A stretch of 64,000 nt of DNA from Saccharomyces mikatae IFO 1815 (GCF_947241705.1 NC_079261.1:62001-126000), one strand, 5' to 3'; counted from the stretch's first letter, positions 1 to 10,037 are shown. The notes: generated by a model from the sequence alone, not told the origin. Made by a program: numbers and translations.

Positions 1-1
1 A

Positions 2-1396
2 AAGGATACCGACCAAGCTGAAACGTTTGGCCAAGATTTGTTGGATTTGGGATTTTTAAAATATTGTAATGGTGTTGGTAATACCTTTGTGAACTCCAAA
101 AAATTCCAATATCAATGGAAGAATACCGCCTACATGTTTGCCATTGTGCCAATGCCTGGTTCGGAAGACTCTGTTGTTGGTGAATCTTTAGTATCTCGGT
201 TTAATAACTGGGACGGCTCATCCGCTAGGGAAATGACTCAGTCGAAGATCGATAATGGCCAAGTAGCTACAAAAATTCAGGCTCCCCATATCTCCGATAG
301 TGAAAAGACGCTTTTTAGAATGATGAACGCGCTTACTACGTCAGACAAGAAATACTACCAGGAATGTTTCAAGATGGATGCTTTGAGATGCTCTATTGAG
401 GAGTTATTGATTGATCACTTGTCGTTTATGGAAAAATGTGAGTCTGATAGATTGAATGCAATCAAGAAAGCAACGTTAGATTTTTGTTCCACTTTAGGTA
501 ATAAGATTTCTTCATTAAAATTGTGTGTAGATAAAATGCTTAAGCTAGAAAACGAAATCGATCCCAGTGCGGATCTTTTGCAACTTTTAGTCAAGTACAA
601 GACGGGTAGTTTCAAACCTCAAGCCATTGTTTATAATAATTACTACAATCCTGGCTCATTTCAAAACTTTGGCGTTGATTTAGAGACTCGCTGTAGACTA
701 GACAAGAAAATTGTTCCGTTGATCATTTCGTCGATATTTTCTTATATGGATAGGACGTATCCTGATTTACCTAGTGATAAAGTAAGGATATCGATTTGGA
801 CTGATTCAGTGAAACTAAGTTCAACACATCAACTTCGAAATCTTTTGAACAAACAACAATTTTACAACGAAGGAGAAGTGTTTGATATACTCTCTAATTC
901 CAAATTGGAACCAAGTACAATTGCCAGTGTTGTTAAAATTTACCTATTAGAATTACCGGATCCACTGATCCCTAATGACGTATCGGATATTCTTCGGGTA
1001 CTTTATCTCGATTATCCACCTTTAGCTGAAGCCCCATTAGACAATTCCATTTCACTCTCAGGGAATCAACAGGATGACGAAAGTGAAGAAAGCTTGGATA
1101 CTAAGAGAATAAGAGGCCTTTATACAACTTTGTCTTCTCTAAGCAAACCACATATAGCGACACTAGACGCTATTACCACACATTTTTACAGACTGATTAA
1201 AATTTTAAAAATGGGCCAAAACGGCAATGAAGTAGCTGATGAGTTTACAGTATCTATTTCACAAGAATTTGCCAATTGTATTATCCAATCAAAGATAACA
1301 GATGATAATGAAATTGGTTTCAAGATATTCTATGATCTACTGACACATAAGAAACAAATTTTTCACGAGTTAAAAAGACAAAATTCAAAAAAGTAG
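2..1396 (+). CDS. RGD2: Rho GTPase-activating protein Rgd2, 3' part (5' end outside window)
   Basis: The reading frame is open from base 2 with no ATG at its beginning, so the gene starts before the window; 464 codons are visible of a protein of roughly 710 residues in S. cerevisiae. The first visible residues (GQDLLDLGFLKYCNGVG, then FVNSKKFQYQWK) look like the end of the DEP-type domain that is inserted in the Rgd2 F-BAR region. A helical stretch follows, and then a RhoGAP domain from about base 670 to 1300 (VPLIISSIFSYMD, then LPDPLIPNDV, which matches the conserved LP-PL-P motif). The family stimulates GTP hydrolysis by Cdc42 and Rho5 at sites of polarised growth. The position where RhoGAPs usually carry the arginine finger (IFRxSG) reads IWTDSV here. 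Identification rests on the domain order and on the next gene being FMP32. Confidence 0.88.
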   Translation, partial: KDTDQAETFGQDLLDLGFLKYCNGVGNTFVNSKKFQYQWKNTAYMFAIVPMPGSEDSVVGESLVSRFNNWDGSSAREMTQSKIDNGQVATKIQAPHISDSEKTLFRMMNALTTSDKKYYQECFKMDALRCSIEELLIDHLSFMEKCESDRLNAIKKATLDFCSTLGNKISSLKLCVDKMLKLENEIDPSADLLQLLVKYKTGSFKPQAIVYNNYYNPGSFQNFGVDLETRCRLDKKIVPLIISSIFSYMDRTYPDLPSDKVRISIWTDSVKLSSTHQLRNLLNKQQFYNEGEVFDILSNSKLEPSTIASVVKIYLLELPDPLIPNDVSDILRVLYLDYPPLAEAPLDNSISLSGNQQDDESEESLDTKRIRGLYTTLSSLSKPHIATLDAITTHFYRLIKILKMGQNGNEVADEFTVSISQEFANCIIQSKITDDNEIGFKIFYDLLTHKKQIFHELKRQNSKK

Positions 1397-1647
1397 ACAT
1401 ATTACAATATAGTCATGTGTACCACTTTATATAGAATCTAATCTATTCATTGTCTTTCTTGTACTACAGTAAGCTTTTTGTTTGCAGTTTTTCATAAGAG
1501 ATGCAATTTCTTGCATTATAGCTTGCTATGGATAGTATACGAAGAAAAGGAAGTAGAGAAAAAAAATAGGATGTAGAACTAATAGATCTGCAAGATACCA
1601 TTACAAGTAAACACGGTAAGCAAAGCGAAGTAAAATCGGCAATAAAA

Positions 1648-2271
1648 ATGCTAAAGCGTATTGTTGGATTACCTACAAGACGCTACTTCCACAGAACTTC
1701 CTTTTTACTAGGTGGTGATTTCGAAACTGTTCATATTCCCAATACAAATCATTTCAAAGATTTATTAATAGAAAAAGGTAAATTTCAAAAGGATCAGGCA
1801 ACGACAATAGTAGAGATAATGACAGATGCTATTAGAGGCGGGGTGAGTCATGTTTCTCAGGATCTGGCAAAGAGAGAGAAATTAACGCAACTTAGCTACC
1901 AGCAACGTGTTGATTTTGCGAAATTGAGAGATCAGCTCTTGAGTGCTGATAGAAGCGAATTTCATAATATACAAAACGAATATGAAAGTGTGAAAAACGA
2001 TTTAGAGAAATTAAGAAACAAACTAAGGGAAGAAATAACTAAAACCAATGCAGGTTTTAAATTAGATTTGTCCTTAGAGAAAGGCAGAATTAGAGAAGAA
2101 AGTAGTCACCATGATTTGCAAATAAAAGAGATTGATACCAAAATTGAGCAAGAAGTGACTAACATGAAGATGCAGATTGATTCTGTAAAGACCCAGGTTA
2201 TGCAATGGCTGATAGGTGTTTGTACAGGTACGTTTGCGCTTGTACTAGCATACATGAGATTATTAACATAG
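1648..2271 (+). CDS. FMP32: Mitochondrial coiled-coil protein Fmp32
   Basis: This 207-codon gene begins at the first ATG of the frame. The N-terminus is basic and lacks acids (MLKRIVGLPTRRYFHRTSF), as in a mitochondrial targeting sequence. The middle (about residues 85-180) is a charged coiled coil, and the last 20 residues form one membrane segment (WLIGVCTGTFALVLAYM) ending at the C-terminus. This is the layout of the DUF1640/MCUR1-like family. In S. cerevisiae Fmp32 is a mitochondrial membrane protein linked to cytochrome c oxidase assembly. Its position between RGD2 and SEC53 supports the call. Function is inferred from family knowledge only. Confidence 0.9.
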   Translation: MLKRIVGLPTRRYFHRTSFLLGGDFETVHIPNTNHFKDLLIEKGKFQKDQATTIVEIMTDAIRGGVSHVSQDLAKREKLTQLSYQQRVDFAKLRDQLLSADRSEFHNIQNEYESVKNDLEKLRNKLREEITKTNAGFKLDLSLEKGRIREESSHHDLQIKEIDTKIEQEVTNMKMQIDSVKTQVMQWLIGVCTGTFALVLAYMRLLT

Positions 2272-2419
2272 TAGCCCCTATCTCAGAAGATTGCACCTTT
2301 ATTTTGTAAAACGCAGTTCAGTAAAAGTACACATTCAATAACATAGTAAGAGTATATTTATTTATATAATAAGCAACTAACAATAAAAACCATAAACATA
2401 CAGCATCCTGGAAAAGACA

Positions 2420-3184
2420 CTATAAGCTGAAGAGTTCTGTTAGAATTCTGACGGTGTCATCAGGAGATTGTACTGAATGTCCAATAGTTCTTTCATCAGC
2501 AAAAATTTCATAATCGTTACCACCGACCATTGTCTTGTCACCAAAGAAATGAATTTCCTTGAAACCATCTTTTTCAACGTGTTGCAAACAGTAGGTCTTA
2601 TCCCAACCAGCGGGGAATACGTCGAAAGAAATTTGACCACCAATGGAGAAAGTCAAACCGTAGTCTGGAAATTCCTTCTTTAGAGCCTCAACGAATTTAG
2701 CTCTGACTTGGTGTTCTTTATCATACTTTTCAAATTCATTTCTTTCTTCAGTGGAAGCGTTTCTACCAATTGGGGAAACGTTGATCATACCATTTCTAAA
2801 TTCTAAGAAAGTACCTCTTCTCTTTGGTAAATCAATTTCAGATAAGTATCTCAAAATGAAAACGGCCAGCTTATTGTATTTTTCTTCACCAAGCCAATTG
2901 ATAAAGGATTGAGAAGCCAATTCCTTACCCAATCTGTAGGCGGTCAAACCATTTTCAGAAAAGGAGTAGTCAAACTCATCCAAAACATTTGGACCTAGTT
3001 GTTCTAACTGTTTGCTCAAGTCAGAACCACCGACAAAACCGATACAGCACTTGTTTCTCAATTTTGACAAAGTGCTTCTAACTTCATCAGAAACAGTTAA
3101 TCTGGCTGGGGTCAAAGTACCATCAACGTCGAATAAAACCAAAGTTTCTGGTTTTTCCTTGTAAGCAAATTCAGCGACACTCAT
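2420..3184 (-). CDS. SEC53: Phosphomannomutase Sec53
   Basis: A 254-residue protein, the same length as the S. cerevisiae enzyme. It interconverts mannose-6-phosphate and mannose-1-phosphate in the cytosol, supplying GDP-mannose for N- and O-glycosylation and GPI anchors. The HAD-family nucleophile motif DVDGT is at residues 19-23, with Asp19 the expected phosphorylated residue and Asp21 the acid/base. The second signature, [13 protein letters not shown], lies near the C-terminus and binds magnesium. The start is the only ATG preceding the nucleophile motif. Codon use is strongly biased to preferred yeast codons (GGT, TTG, AAG read from the minus strand), as expected for a well-expressed gene. 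Confidence 0.97.
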   Translation of the reverse strand: MSVAEFAYKEKPETLVLFDVDGTLTPARLTVSDEVRSTLSKLRNKCCIGFVGGSDLSKQLEQLGPNVLDEFDYSFSENGLTAYRLGKELASQSFINWLGEEKYNKLAVFILRYLSEIDLPKRRGTFLEFRNGMINVSPIGRNASTEERNEFEKYDKEHQVRAKFVEALKKEFPDYGLTFSIGGQISFDVFPAGWDKTYCLQHVEKDGFKEIHFFGDKTMVGGNDYEIFADERTIGHSVQSPDDTVRILTELFSL

Positions 3185-3445
3185 TATGGTGGTTATATTA
3201 GTAAGTGGATAAAAAGAGGAAGGAGGTAGTAGGGAAACTGTCGATTAATTATTCGTCAGAGAATTTCTCACCTTGCTAAAGGAAAACAAACAACATAATC
3301 TGAAAAGAATATGTGAAAAGAACACGTAAAAAACAGTACTGTTAATATATTTCATTTTTTTTTTCATCAACGAGAAAAAGAATGCATTATCAACTTTTTC
3401 GTGTCTCATGACGATTATACCGATAAACGCCAAATGTATATTTCA

Positions 3446-4354
3446 TTATTTATTCTGGCCAAAATCAACGTGTCCCGTAGATTCTGCGTGCCTAGCAACC
3501 TCTCTCTCACCTACAAAGGCCATTTGACATGTGTTGCATTTAATCTGGGCCTTGTGAGTGTTGAAGGAATAGCCAGTTTGCTTCAAATTTGAGGCGAGTT
3601 GCAAAGCTGCTGTAAGAACATCATCTGATTCCGGCTGGTTCTTCTTGTCGAAAACAGTTTTAAGTTCGTTCATGGCCAAGGAGTCATAATGAATTCCATT
3701 GAACAGAATCAAAATGTAATTATCGAACTTGTCCTCATTGAACTTTTCAATCTTGACAGCATCAATGTCCACTACATAAATGGCTACTGCAAGAGCATCA
3801 GATATGATACCGATCTCGATGGCTCCACCCCATGACTCCATTTTCAATATCCATCGCGCATATTCCTGGTTAGGTTTATCCAATATAGCGTCACTGAATT
3901 TGACGGGGTTATCCAAGATCTCCTTGGAAACCATCTCTCTAAGGGCACGAACATTATCTTGTTTAAAGATACCATAGGCAATAGCATGGAAAAGGCATGA
4001 GTTATCGTCAGGAACGGGATGAACTGATAAAACGTCTTTTCCATTGCCACCAATGGACATTTCCGTGTTTTTTAACACCCTCTTTGGTTTGGGCTGTGGT
4101 GGTGACATCCTGAAGTTTTCGTTATTATCGCAGGTCTCCAATATGACCTTCTCGCCAGAGTTAATACCCAAATCGTCCAGCTGAGTTTGTCTCAAGGTAG
4201 CGCCTTCCTGTTGCAAATCAATCTTTTGAGGGGGGTATCCAAACCTCAACGTTTTAACATCTAAACCGGTTTGTTCAATGAGGTCACTCACTGTCGCATC
4301 CTGTTTCAAAGTAACGATCTGATTAATCCCTGGTCCAGTAACTTTCAGTTTCAT
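3446..4354 (-). CDS. OTU1: Deubiquitinase Otu1 (Cdc48 cofactor)
   Basis: 302 residues, about the usual length. An N-terminal ubiquitin-like/UBX-type domain (residues 1-80) binds Cdc48. An OTU cysteine protease domain starts near residue 108, with the catalytic pattern PDDNSCLFHAI placing the nucleophile at Cys120 and the histidine in the GIHYD motif near residue 220. A C2H2 zinc finger (CNTCQMAF, then H-x5-H) closes the protein. The family trims ubiquitin chains on Cdc48 substrates. The upstream gap to LAM5 is short (157 bp). No broken motif is seen. Confidence 0.96.
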   Translation of the reverse strand: MKLKVTGPGINQIVTLKQDATVSDLIEQTGLDVKTLRFGYPPQKIDLQQEGATLRQTQLDDLGINSGEKVILETCDNNENFRMSPPQPKPKRVLKNTEMSIGGNGKDVLSVHPVPDDNSCLFHAIAYGIFKQDNVRALREMVSKEILDNPVKFSDAILDKPNQEYARWILKMESWGGAIEIGIISDALAVAIYVVDIDAVKIEKFNEDKFDNYILILFNGIHYDSLAMNELKTVFDKKNQPESDDVLTAALQLASNLKQTGYSFNTHKAQIKCNTCQMAFVGEREVARHAESTGHVDFGQNK

Positions 4355-4511
4355 CTTGGAATTTTATTATGTTGGGTCTCTTCTTCGATTTTGTCTTTTC
4401 TTCAAAAGAAAAAGTTGCTATTTGCCACTGAAATCGGCTTGTTTCGCCCTTCATTATTATTAAGTAACATTGCCCTATAGAAATGATATATAGTTGTGGT
4501 AAAAAAAAAGG

Positions 4512-6536
4512 TCACAACTTCAATTCCACCGATTGCAACTTCACCAGTTGATGTAATGAAGCGGCAATCGACCGTATATAGAGTAGATTCAGCAGTAGCA
4601 ACAGAATCACGATCAAGAATAGCAATAGCCACGTTTCCGTGGTAACCTTCAGGCCTTTGGCCTCTGAAACGGCAGGTTTCGCAGCTAAGACCTCTCTTGG
4701 TTGTTCAAGATTAACCTCCTTCAATTCCTCTTCCGCTTCTTCTTTCTCTTGCTTTTCATCCTCCTTGCTAACAGTAATTTGGCATTCTTCAACATTGCGT
4801 TTAACAAATTTGGAGAGAATACGTTCCATTAATTGCACTGCCTCCAATTGACCATTCTTGCAACCATTCTCAACCATACCTTTAATCCAACTGGAGCCAG
4901 TCCATTCCACCCAAAAGGATACTCGTAATAGACATGTTATCTCGCTGTTCCAACGGATTAGATATCTTGTCTTAGTCGAGAAACTACCACCACTGGGCAC
5001 GTTTGGGGTGCGTATACTACTGATGATTTCATAGTACGTATCAGGGTCCTTTTTTTTTATTTCTTCAGCAACATAACACGTTGTAGACTTGGGTCCTGCA
5101 GGAAAATGCAACGCCTTTTCGTAAGAATACTCTCTTTTCAATGTTACGGGAGATTCATGAATGCTCGTGAAATTTGGAACCTTGGTGATTTGAGAACCCT
5201 CTTGGCCCAGCAAAAAATCTAGAAGAAACTCGTTCTCTTCCGAGTTGAACATAATTTCGAAGAGTATACCAGGTGCACAATTGAATGGCACTTCCTTGAG
5301 CACAAATTCGTTGCTAGCCATCTGTTCAGCTGGGAAGCTTGTGGAATGATGATATAGGGGACCTTCATACTGGTACGCTGAATCAGCACGCAGTTTATAT
5401 GCTTTTTTGTTCCCCTTATCCAGTAAGTAACCCTTACTCTTAGGGGTGGTCTCACTAGTATTGTTATTGTCATCATAGTCGTAATTAGTGTCCTTATCAT
5501 TAGCATCTTTGCCATCACTTTCCTCATCGATGGAGTTTATTGCATTATCAATTTCTTTACCGTTACCAGATTTTTCGTTTGTAGTATTGAAGCTTTCGCT
5601 GGCCATGTCATTCTGTAACAAGGTTCTGGACCACACCTCTTTCATCAATCCAAATGCAGTGTCCCTGGATATAAATCCATTGAACAAAGTTTTGCCCATC
5701 TTTGTTTCAATGGATATGGCGCTGGGGAATAACCCAGCGGCAGACGTCTTTTCCATAAACGTGATATCTTCGAAGGCAATCAGCACTTTAGCAATCCAAC
5801 CAAGAATGTTAGAGTTGAAGCAAAGATGTGTTTCCGTTATATATAGTTTCCCCTGGTAGAGCAATTCTCTGTTGAGCCCACAATTAAAATCATCCAGCAA
5901 TCTATCATCTTTGGGAACGGACTTGAAGGTTTCATGGAAGTCTTTGTTTCTTTGCTCAGACGCATAGTGATAAGGGGTGTCCATGTAACGTTCTTCCACA
6001 AACCGTTTATGATCATAAATGTCCTCTTTCATTTGAGAAGGGTTGCGCCTCGTCTTGACTTCATCAGGCTTTTCCACTTGCTGTAAGGGTGAGTCTATTT
6101 CAGCCATTGTAGCATTACTGATGCGGCGACTTGATCTTCTTTTGGACCCTACAGATGGCTCTCTTCTATGTGATATGATGTTTGGTTGCGACACTGGTGA
6201 AGTAGGGGTACTTGATCTAGAAACCGGGGATTGTACGTTTGACTTAAACGAAGAGATCATCCCGCTAAAGAACGAAGACGTCGAAGAAGCCCTTGATTGA
6301 TCATGTTTAATTTCTGTGGACTGTTCATCAGTGGCACTAGGGTTCGTAATCACCATCAGATTCTTGCGTGCGTCACTGTTTTCTGTATTTAGAGGCACAT
6401 CTTGGAATGATTCAACTTCAGCACCGCTAGCATTATCATCGTTACTTGTATGTTCAAAGGGAGGACCCAATTGCTTCACAGAATCAGTAGTATCCTCATT
6501 GTCGGATACGGGCTCCCAGTTATCTACATCCGACAT
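4512..6536 (-). CDS. LAM5: Sterol transporter of membrane contact sites, Lam5
   Basis: The chosen ATG gives 674 residues; the two codons upstream (GTG ATT) extend the frame but contain no ATG. The N-terminal 180 residues are low-complexity and serine-rich. A GRAM/PH-like domain follows (about 195-285; LLYQGKLYITETHLCFNSN), then an acidic linker, then a START-like VASt domain (about 410-575; FNCAPGILFEIMFNS, TRYLIRWNSEITCLLRVSF). One membrane segment near the C-terminus (WLLLFLIVILLLLLNLLYI) anchors it in the ER. The family (Ysp1/Lam) moves ergosterol between the ER and other membranes at contact sites. The gene sits between OTU1 and the FET5-side relic, as on S. cerevisiae chromosome VI. Confidence 0.93.
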   Translation of the reverse strand: MSDVDNWEPVSDNEDTTDSVKQLGPPFEHTSNDDNASGAEVESFQDVPLNTENSDARKNLMVITNPSATDEQSTEIKHDQSRASSTSSFFSGMISSFKSNVQSPVSRSSTPTSPVSQPNIISHRREPSVGSKRRSSRRISNATMAEIDSPLQQVEKPDEVKTRRNPSQMKEDIYDHKRFVEERYMDTPYHYASEQRNKDFHETFKSVPKDDRLLDDFNCGLNRELLYQGKLYITETHLCFNSNILGWIAKVLIAFEDITFMEKTSAAGLFPSAISIETKMGKTLFNGFISRDTAFGLMKEVWSRTLLQNDMASESFNTTNEKSGNGKEIDNAINSIDEESDGKDANDKDTNYDYDDNNNTSETTPKSKGYLLDKGNKKAYKLRADSAYQYEGPLYHHSTSFPAEQMASNEFVLKEVPFNCAPGILFEIMFNSEENEFLLDFLLGQEGSQITKVPNFTSIHESPVTLKREYSYEKALHFPAGPKSTTCYVAEEIKKKDPDTYYEIISSIRTPNVPSGGSFSTKTRYLIRWNSEITCLLRVSFWVEWTGSSWIKGMVENGCKNGQLEAVQLMERILSKFVKRNVEECQITVSKEDEKQEKEEAEEELKEVNLEQPREVLAAKPAVSEAKGLKVTTETWLLLFLIVILLLLLNLLYIRSIAASLHQLVKLQSVELKL

Positions 6537-6768
6537 AATCACTAATCTTTCTGTTTAGTTGCCTTCTTTACCCTTTTCCTTGATAGGGGAATAGTTTAGT
6601 GTTTTATTATAATTGTCCAGCTGAATAATGAAAAAAGGCTAGAGTAAGACGTCCCCCTATTCAACGGCACGCGATCTTCCTGAAATGTGATATAAGCAAG
6701 CATTCCCATTGTGAGTAACAAGGTGGGTTGGAATGATTGATCCTAGGGCCTGATCTCCAGTCAGCATA

Positions 6769-7738
6769 ATGCTGAAAGCTATCAGACTCATAGAACCGAA
6801 GAAGATAGTAATTCAAGAAATTCCTAAGCCCAAGATCATGACGCTTCACAGGAAGACAGTACGAGTGAAGGCCACTGGTATCTGCGTATCAGACACATAT
6901 AACCACACAGGTGGCGAAGTTGCACGAGACAGGATTGAGAGGACAATGACTATAGGCCCACGGATCCAGCAGTTTCGTCATCAAGGTTGATAAAACGTGT
7001 CGCCAATATTGTTTAGGGGCGATGCAATAGATCCTCGTATTCCAATAGATACATCAAATATTTTTGGTTAGGATACTATAGTTTGGGGGGCTTAATATGC
7101 CATTTACTTGTGTCACCACCCAGTAACAGTATGTTTTGTGAAGAACTTGTGGTTGACGTGGCACGCTTACACATTGTGCCGTAGGTGGAGTTTGAGCAAG
7201 GACCTTTCACTGAGCAATTATTGGTGGTTGTACACGCAGTGAGGTTGTGTCAGGTAAAGTTTGGCAACCGCGCTGTACTCATTGGTGTGGGAACCATTTG
7301 TCTGCTAGTGTGTTCAGTGGTCAGTACTGAGGGAGTTTTGTATTAAGCAACTGGTATTCATGAACACACATAACTTCAAGAGAGAAAGTGAGCAGTTTAG
7401 TGCTATCAAGGTTTATAAACTCCACCGAATGCAGCTATGACTAGGAAAGGAACGGGTTCTTGGATGTTGCGTTTGAATGCCCAGGTACTCAAAAGAGCGT
7501 TAAGGAAGACCTGAGATGTGAAAAGAACGATGGAACCGCCGTTCAGATTGGCATGCATCCTTTAGATGAGAATTGGAGGATCTCCCCCTCAACGAGATTC
7601 TCTGGAAAGATTATGTATAAAGGGCCGCCTGGACATTATAGAGATGACCACTCGCTCGCTATCAATGTGGATAAGACTATTACTGATCGGTTCCTTTCGA
7701 GAGACCAACCCTATACGTTCCTATTCCTGAAAAGATAG
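6769..7738 (+). pseudogene. Relic of a zinc-type polyol (sorbitol/xylitol) dehydrogenase gene
   Basis: Translation in successive frames gives pieces, in the right order, of a medium-chain dehydrogenase. These are: MLKAIRLIEP and KATGICVSDTYNHTGG from 6769 (matching the GICGSD zinc-site motif); RVANIV from 6996, then after a stop and a frame change GDAIDPRIPI from 7018 (matching VGDRVAIEPG); LNMPF from 7091 (matching YNLCPHM); and FGNRAVLIGVGTICLL within the frame 7185-7346 (the NAD-binding GxGxxG region, here GVGTIC). The final piece runs 7460-7738: DVAFECPGTQKS, GTAVQIGMHP, GPPGHYRDD. At least four frame changes and several stops separate them, so no full protein can be made. The length is near that of an intact gene (about 1.07 kb). 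Similarity is judged from memory of SOR1/XYL2-type proteins, not from a search. Confidence 0.85.
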
Positions 7739-7941
7739 GCAGGGTATTTGTGGAGTATTAAATAATACTTAAATATCCTTATTTTCCTTTATCATTTTGT
7801 CGTTTATATATTCTGTCTGCACCCTATTTCGCTATATGCAATCTTTTATTCTATATTATTTTATTTAGAACACAAAAAATAATAAGTAGAAAAGAAGGTC
7901 TCACGTAAAAGAAAAAAGAGGCAAACAGGAGAAGACAAGGA

Positions 7942-9816
7942 ATGATGTTGTTGTACTCATTGGTGTGGTCGATATTGGCCGCAAATTTTGCTGTGGCAAA
8001 AACACATAGGTTGAATTATACCGCTTCCTGGGTGAAAGCTAATCCTGATGGTTTGCATGAAAAGAGGATGATTGGATTCAATGGCGAATGGCCACTTCCA
8101 GATATCCACGTTGAAAAAGGAGACCGCGTTGAGCTTTATTTGACCAACGGCTTTCAAGACGAGACTGCAACCTCTTTACATTTTCATGGTCTTTTCCATA
8201 ATACCAGTGTAGGAAACCAACTCCAAATGGACGGTCCTTCTATGGTAACACAATGTCCCATCATTCCTGGACAGACATATTTGTACAATTTTACAGTTCC
8301 AGAGCAAGTGGGAACATTTTGGTATCATGCACATATGGGTGCTCAGTATGGTGATGGTATGAGGGGTGCATTTATCATCCACGATCCGGAAGAGCCTTTT
8401 GAATACGATCATGAACGAGTCGTCACTTTATCAGACCATTATCACGAAAATTATAAAGAGATTACTAAAGAATTTCTATCTAGGTATAATCCGACTGGTG
8501 CTGAACCTATTCCCCAAAATATCCTTTTCAATAATACAATGAATGTAACGTTGGATTTTACACCCGGTGAAACTTATCTTTTCAGGTTCCTGAACATTGG
8601 GTTGTTCGTATCCCAGTATATTATTCTCGAGGATCATGAAATGAGCATAGTAGAGGTAGACGGAATTTACGTAAAACCAAACATCACTAATTCGATCTAT
8701 CTTTCTGCGGGCCAAAGAATGAGTGTGTTAATCAAAGCAAAAGATAAAATGCCCACAAAGAACTACGCCATGATGCAAATAGTGGACGAAACAATGCTTG
8801 ATGTTGTCCCACCAGAGCTACAACTCAACCAAACTATACAAATGAGATATGGTAAATCATTGCCGAAGGCACGTGCATTGAATATTGACGATTGCGATTT
8901 GAACCGTGCCACGAATGACTTTTACTTGAAACCATTGATCGAAAGGGATTTACTCTCTCACTACGACCATCAAATCGTCATGGACGTGAGAATGGTTAAT
9001 TTGGGTGATGGGGTGAAGTACGCGTTTTTCAATAACATCACCTACGTCACACCAAAGGTCCCCACTTTGACGACATTACTTACCTCAGGAAAGCTTGCGC
9101 TGGATTCCAGAATTTATGGTGATAACATCAATGCACAATTCCTAAAACATAATGATATCATAGAAGTTGTTCTTAACAATTATGATTCAGGCAGGCATCC
9201 CTTCCATTTGCACGGTCATAATTTTCAAATAGTGCAGAAATCGCCTGGGTTCCATGTTGGTGAAGATTATGACGAATCGGAGCAGGATCGAATGACCGTT
9301 CCTTATGACGAATCTGCCCCATTACAGCCGTTTCCTGAAAGGCCAATGGTGAGAGACACTGTAGTTTTAGAACCCAGTGGACATGTCGTACTAAGATTCA
9401 GAGCAGACAATCCCGGTGTTTGGTATTTCCATTGTCATGTTGATTGGCACCTACAACAAGGTTTAGCCTCAATTTTCATTGAGGCACCTACTGTGCTACA
9501 AGAAAGGGAAAAGCTTAATGAGAACTATTTAAATATTTGTAAATCAGCCGGTATTCCTGTTGTTGGTAACGCTGCGGGTCACTCAGATGATTGGTTTAAC
9601 CTAAATGGATTGCCCAAACAGCCTAAACCATTGCCCAAAGGATTTACTACCGAAGGGTATTTGGCTTTGATTGTTTCTACTGTTATTGGTATCTGGGGAT
9701 TGTATTCAATTGCTAGGTATGGTATTGGTGAGGTTATTCCCAACGATGAAAAAGTGTACCACTCGCTAAGGGAAATTTTGGCTGAAAATAACATGGAAAT
9801 TCCTCGCAGTCAGTAA
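7942..9816 (+). CDS. FET5: Multicopper ferroxidase Fet5
   Basis: 624 residues from the first of two adjacent ATGs (the second, at 7945, gives 623). A hydrophobic signal peptide covers residues 1-20. The four copper-ligand clusters are all present: HFHGL at about residue 80, WYHAHMG at about 127, HPFHLHGH at about 419 and WYFHCHVDWH at about 494. These supply the type 1, 2 and 3 copper sites. Many N-x-S/T sequons are present, and a single membrane segment near residue 570-590 (YLALIVSTVIGIWGLYSI) anchors the lumenal oxidase. In S. cerevisiae Fet5 pairs with the permease Fth1 at the vacuole to mobilise stored iron. The gene looks intact. Confidence 0.95.
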   Translation: MMLLYSLVWSILAANFAVAKTHRLNYTASWVKANPDGLHEKRMIGFNGEWPLPDIHVEKGDRVELYLTNGFQDETATSLHFHGLFHNTSVGNQLQMDGPSMVTQCPIIPGQTYLYNFTVPEQVGTFWYHAHMGAQYGDGMRGAFIIHDPEEPFEYDHERVVTLSDHYHENYKEITKEFLSRYNPTGAEPIPQNILFNNTMNVTLDFTPGETYLFRFLNIGLFVSQYIILEDHEMSIVEVDGIYVKPNITNSIYLSAGQRMSVLIKAKDKMPTKNYAMMQIVDETMLDVVPPELQLNQTIQMRYGKSLPKARALNIDDCDLNRATNDFYLKPLIERDLLSHYDHQIVMDVRMVNLGDGVKYAFFNNITYVTPKVPTLTTLLTSGKLALDSRIYGDNINAQFLKHNDIIEVVLNNYDSGRHPFHLHGHNFQIVQKSPGFHVGEDYDESEQDRMTVPYDESAPLQPFPERPMVRDTVVLEPSGHVVLRFRADNPGVWYFHCHVDWHLQQGLASIFIEAPTVLQEREKLNENYLNICKSAGIPVVGNAAGHSDDWFNLNGLPKQPKPLPKGFTTEGYLALIVSTVIGIWGLYSIARYGIGEVIPNDEKVYHSLREILAENNMEIPRSQ

Positions 9817-10010
9817 AACAAGAATGATATAAAAGAAAGAAAAAAAAAAATCTATATTCATACTGATAATTCGCCATTCTAAAAAAACTAGTACTGTAAA
9901 TACTGCCTACTGTTGGGGTTTTCATTTGTTCATTTTGTTCCCTATATAAAATTCATTAAGTACTCAAGTTCATTGCTTTTTTTTTTTTTTTTTTTGTTCT
10001 GCATCTGGCG

Positions 10011-10037
10011 TTGTGACGTTTTGGATAAACGTCACAA
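10011..10037. repeat. Perfect 11-bp inverted repeat upstream of YFL040W-like gene
   Basis: Arms 10011-10021 and 10027-10037 are exact reverse complements around a 5-nt spacer (arm TTGTGACGTTT). Each arm contains TGACGT, a half site for ATF/CREB-type factors. It lies 110 bp upstream of the transporter start and just after a long T-tract (about 9979-9995). It could be a dimer binding site or an RNA hairpin in the FET5 3' region. The rest of the 330-bp gap 9817-10146 shows only poly(A)/poly(T) runs. Confidence 0.6.

Noticed and set aside
6661-6849. 62-codon minus-strand ORF at the LAM5-side gap
   Set aside because: Overlaps the dehydrogenase relic on the other strand and shows no motif.
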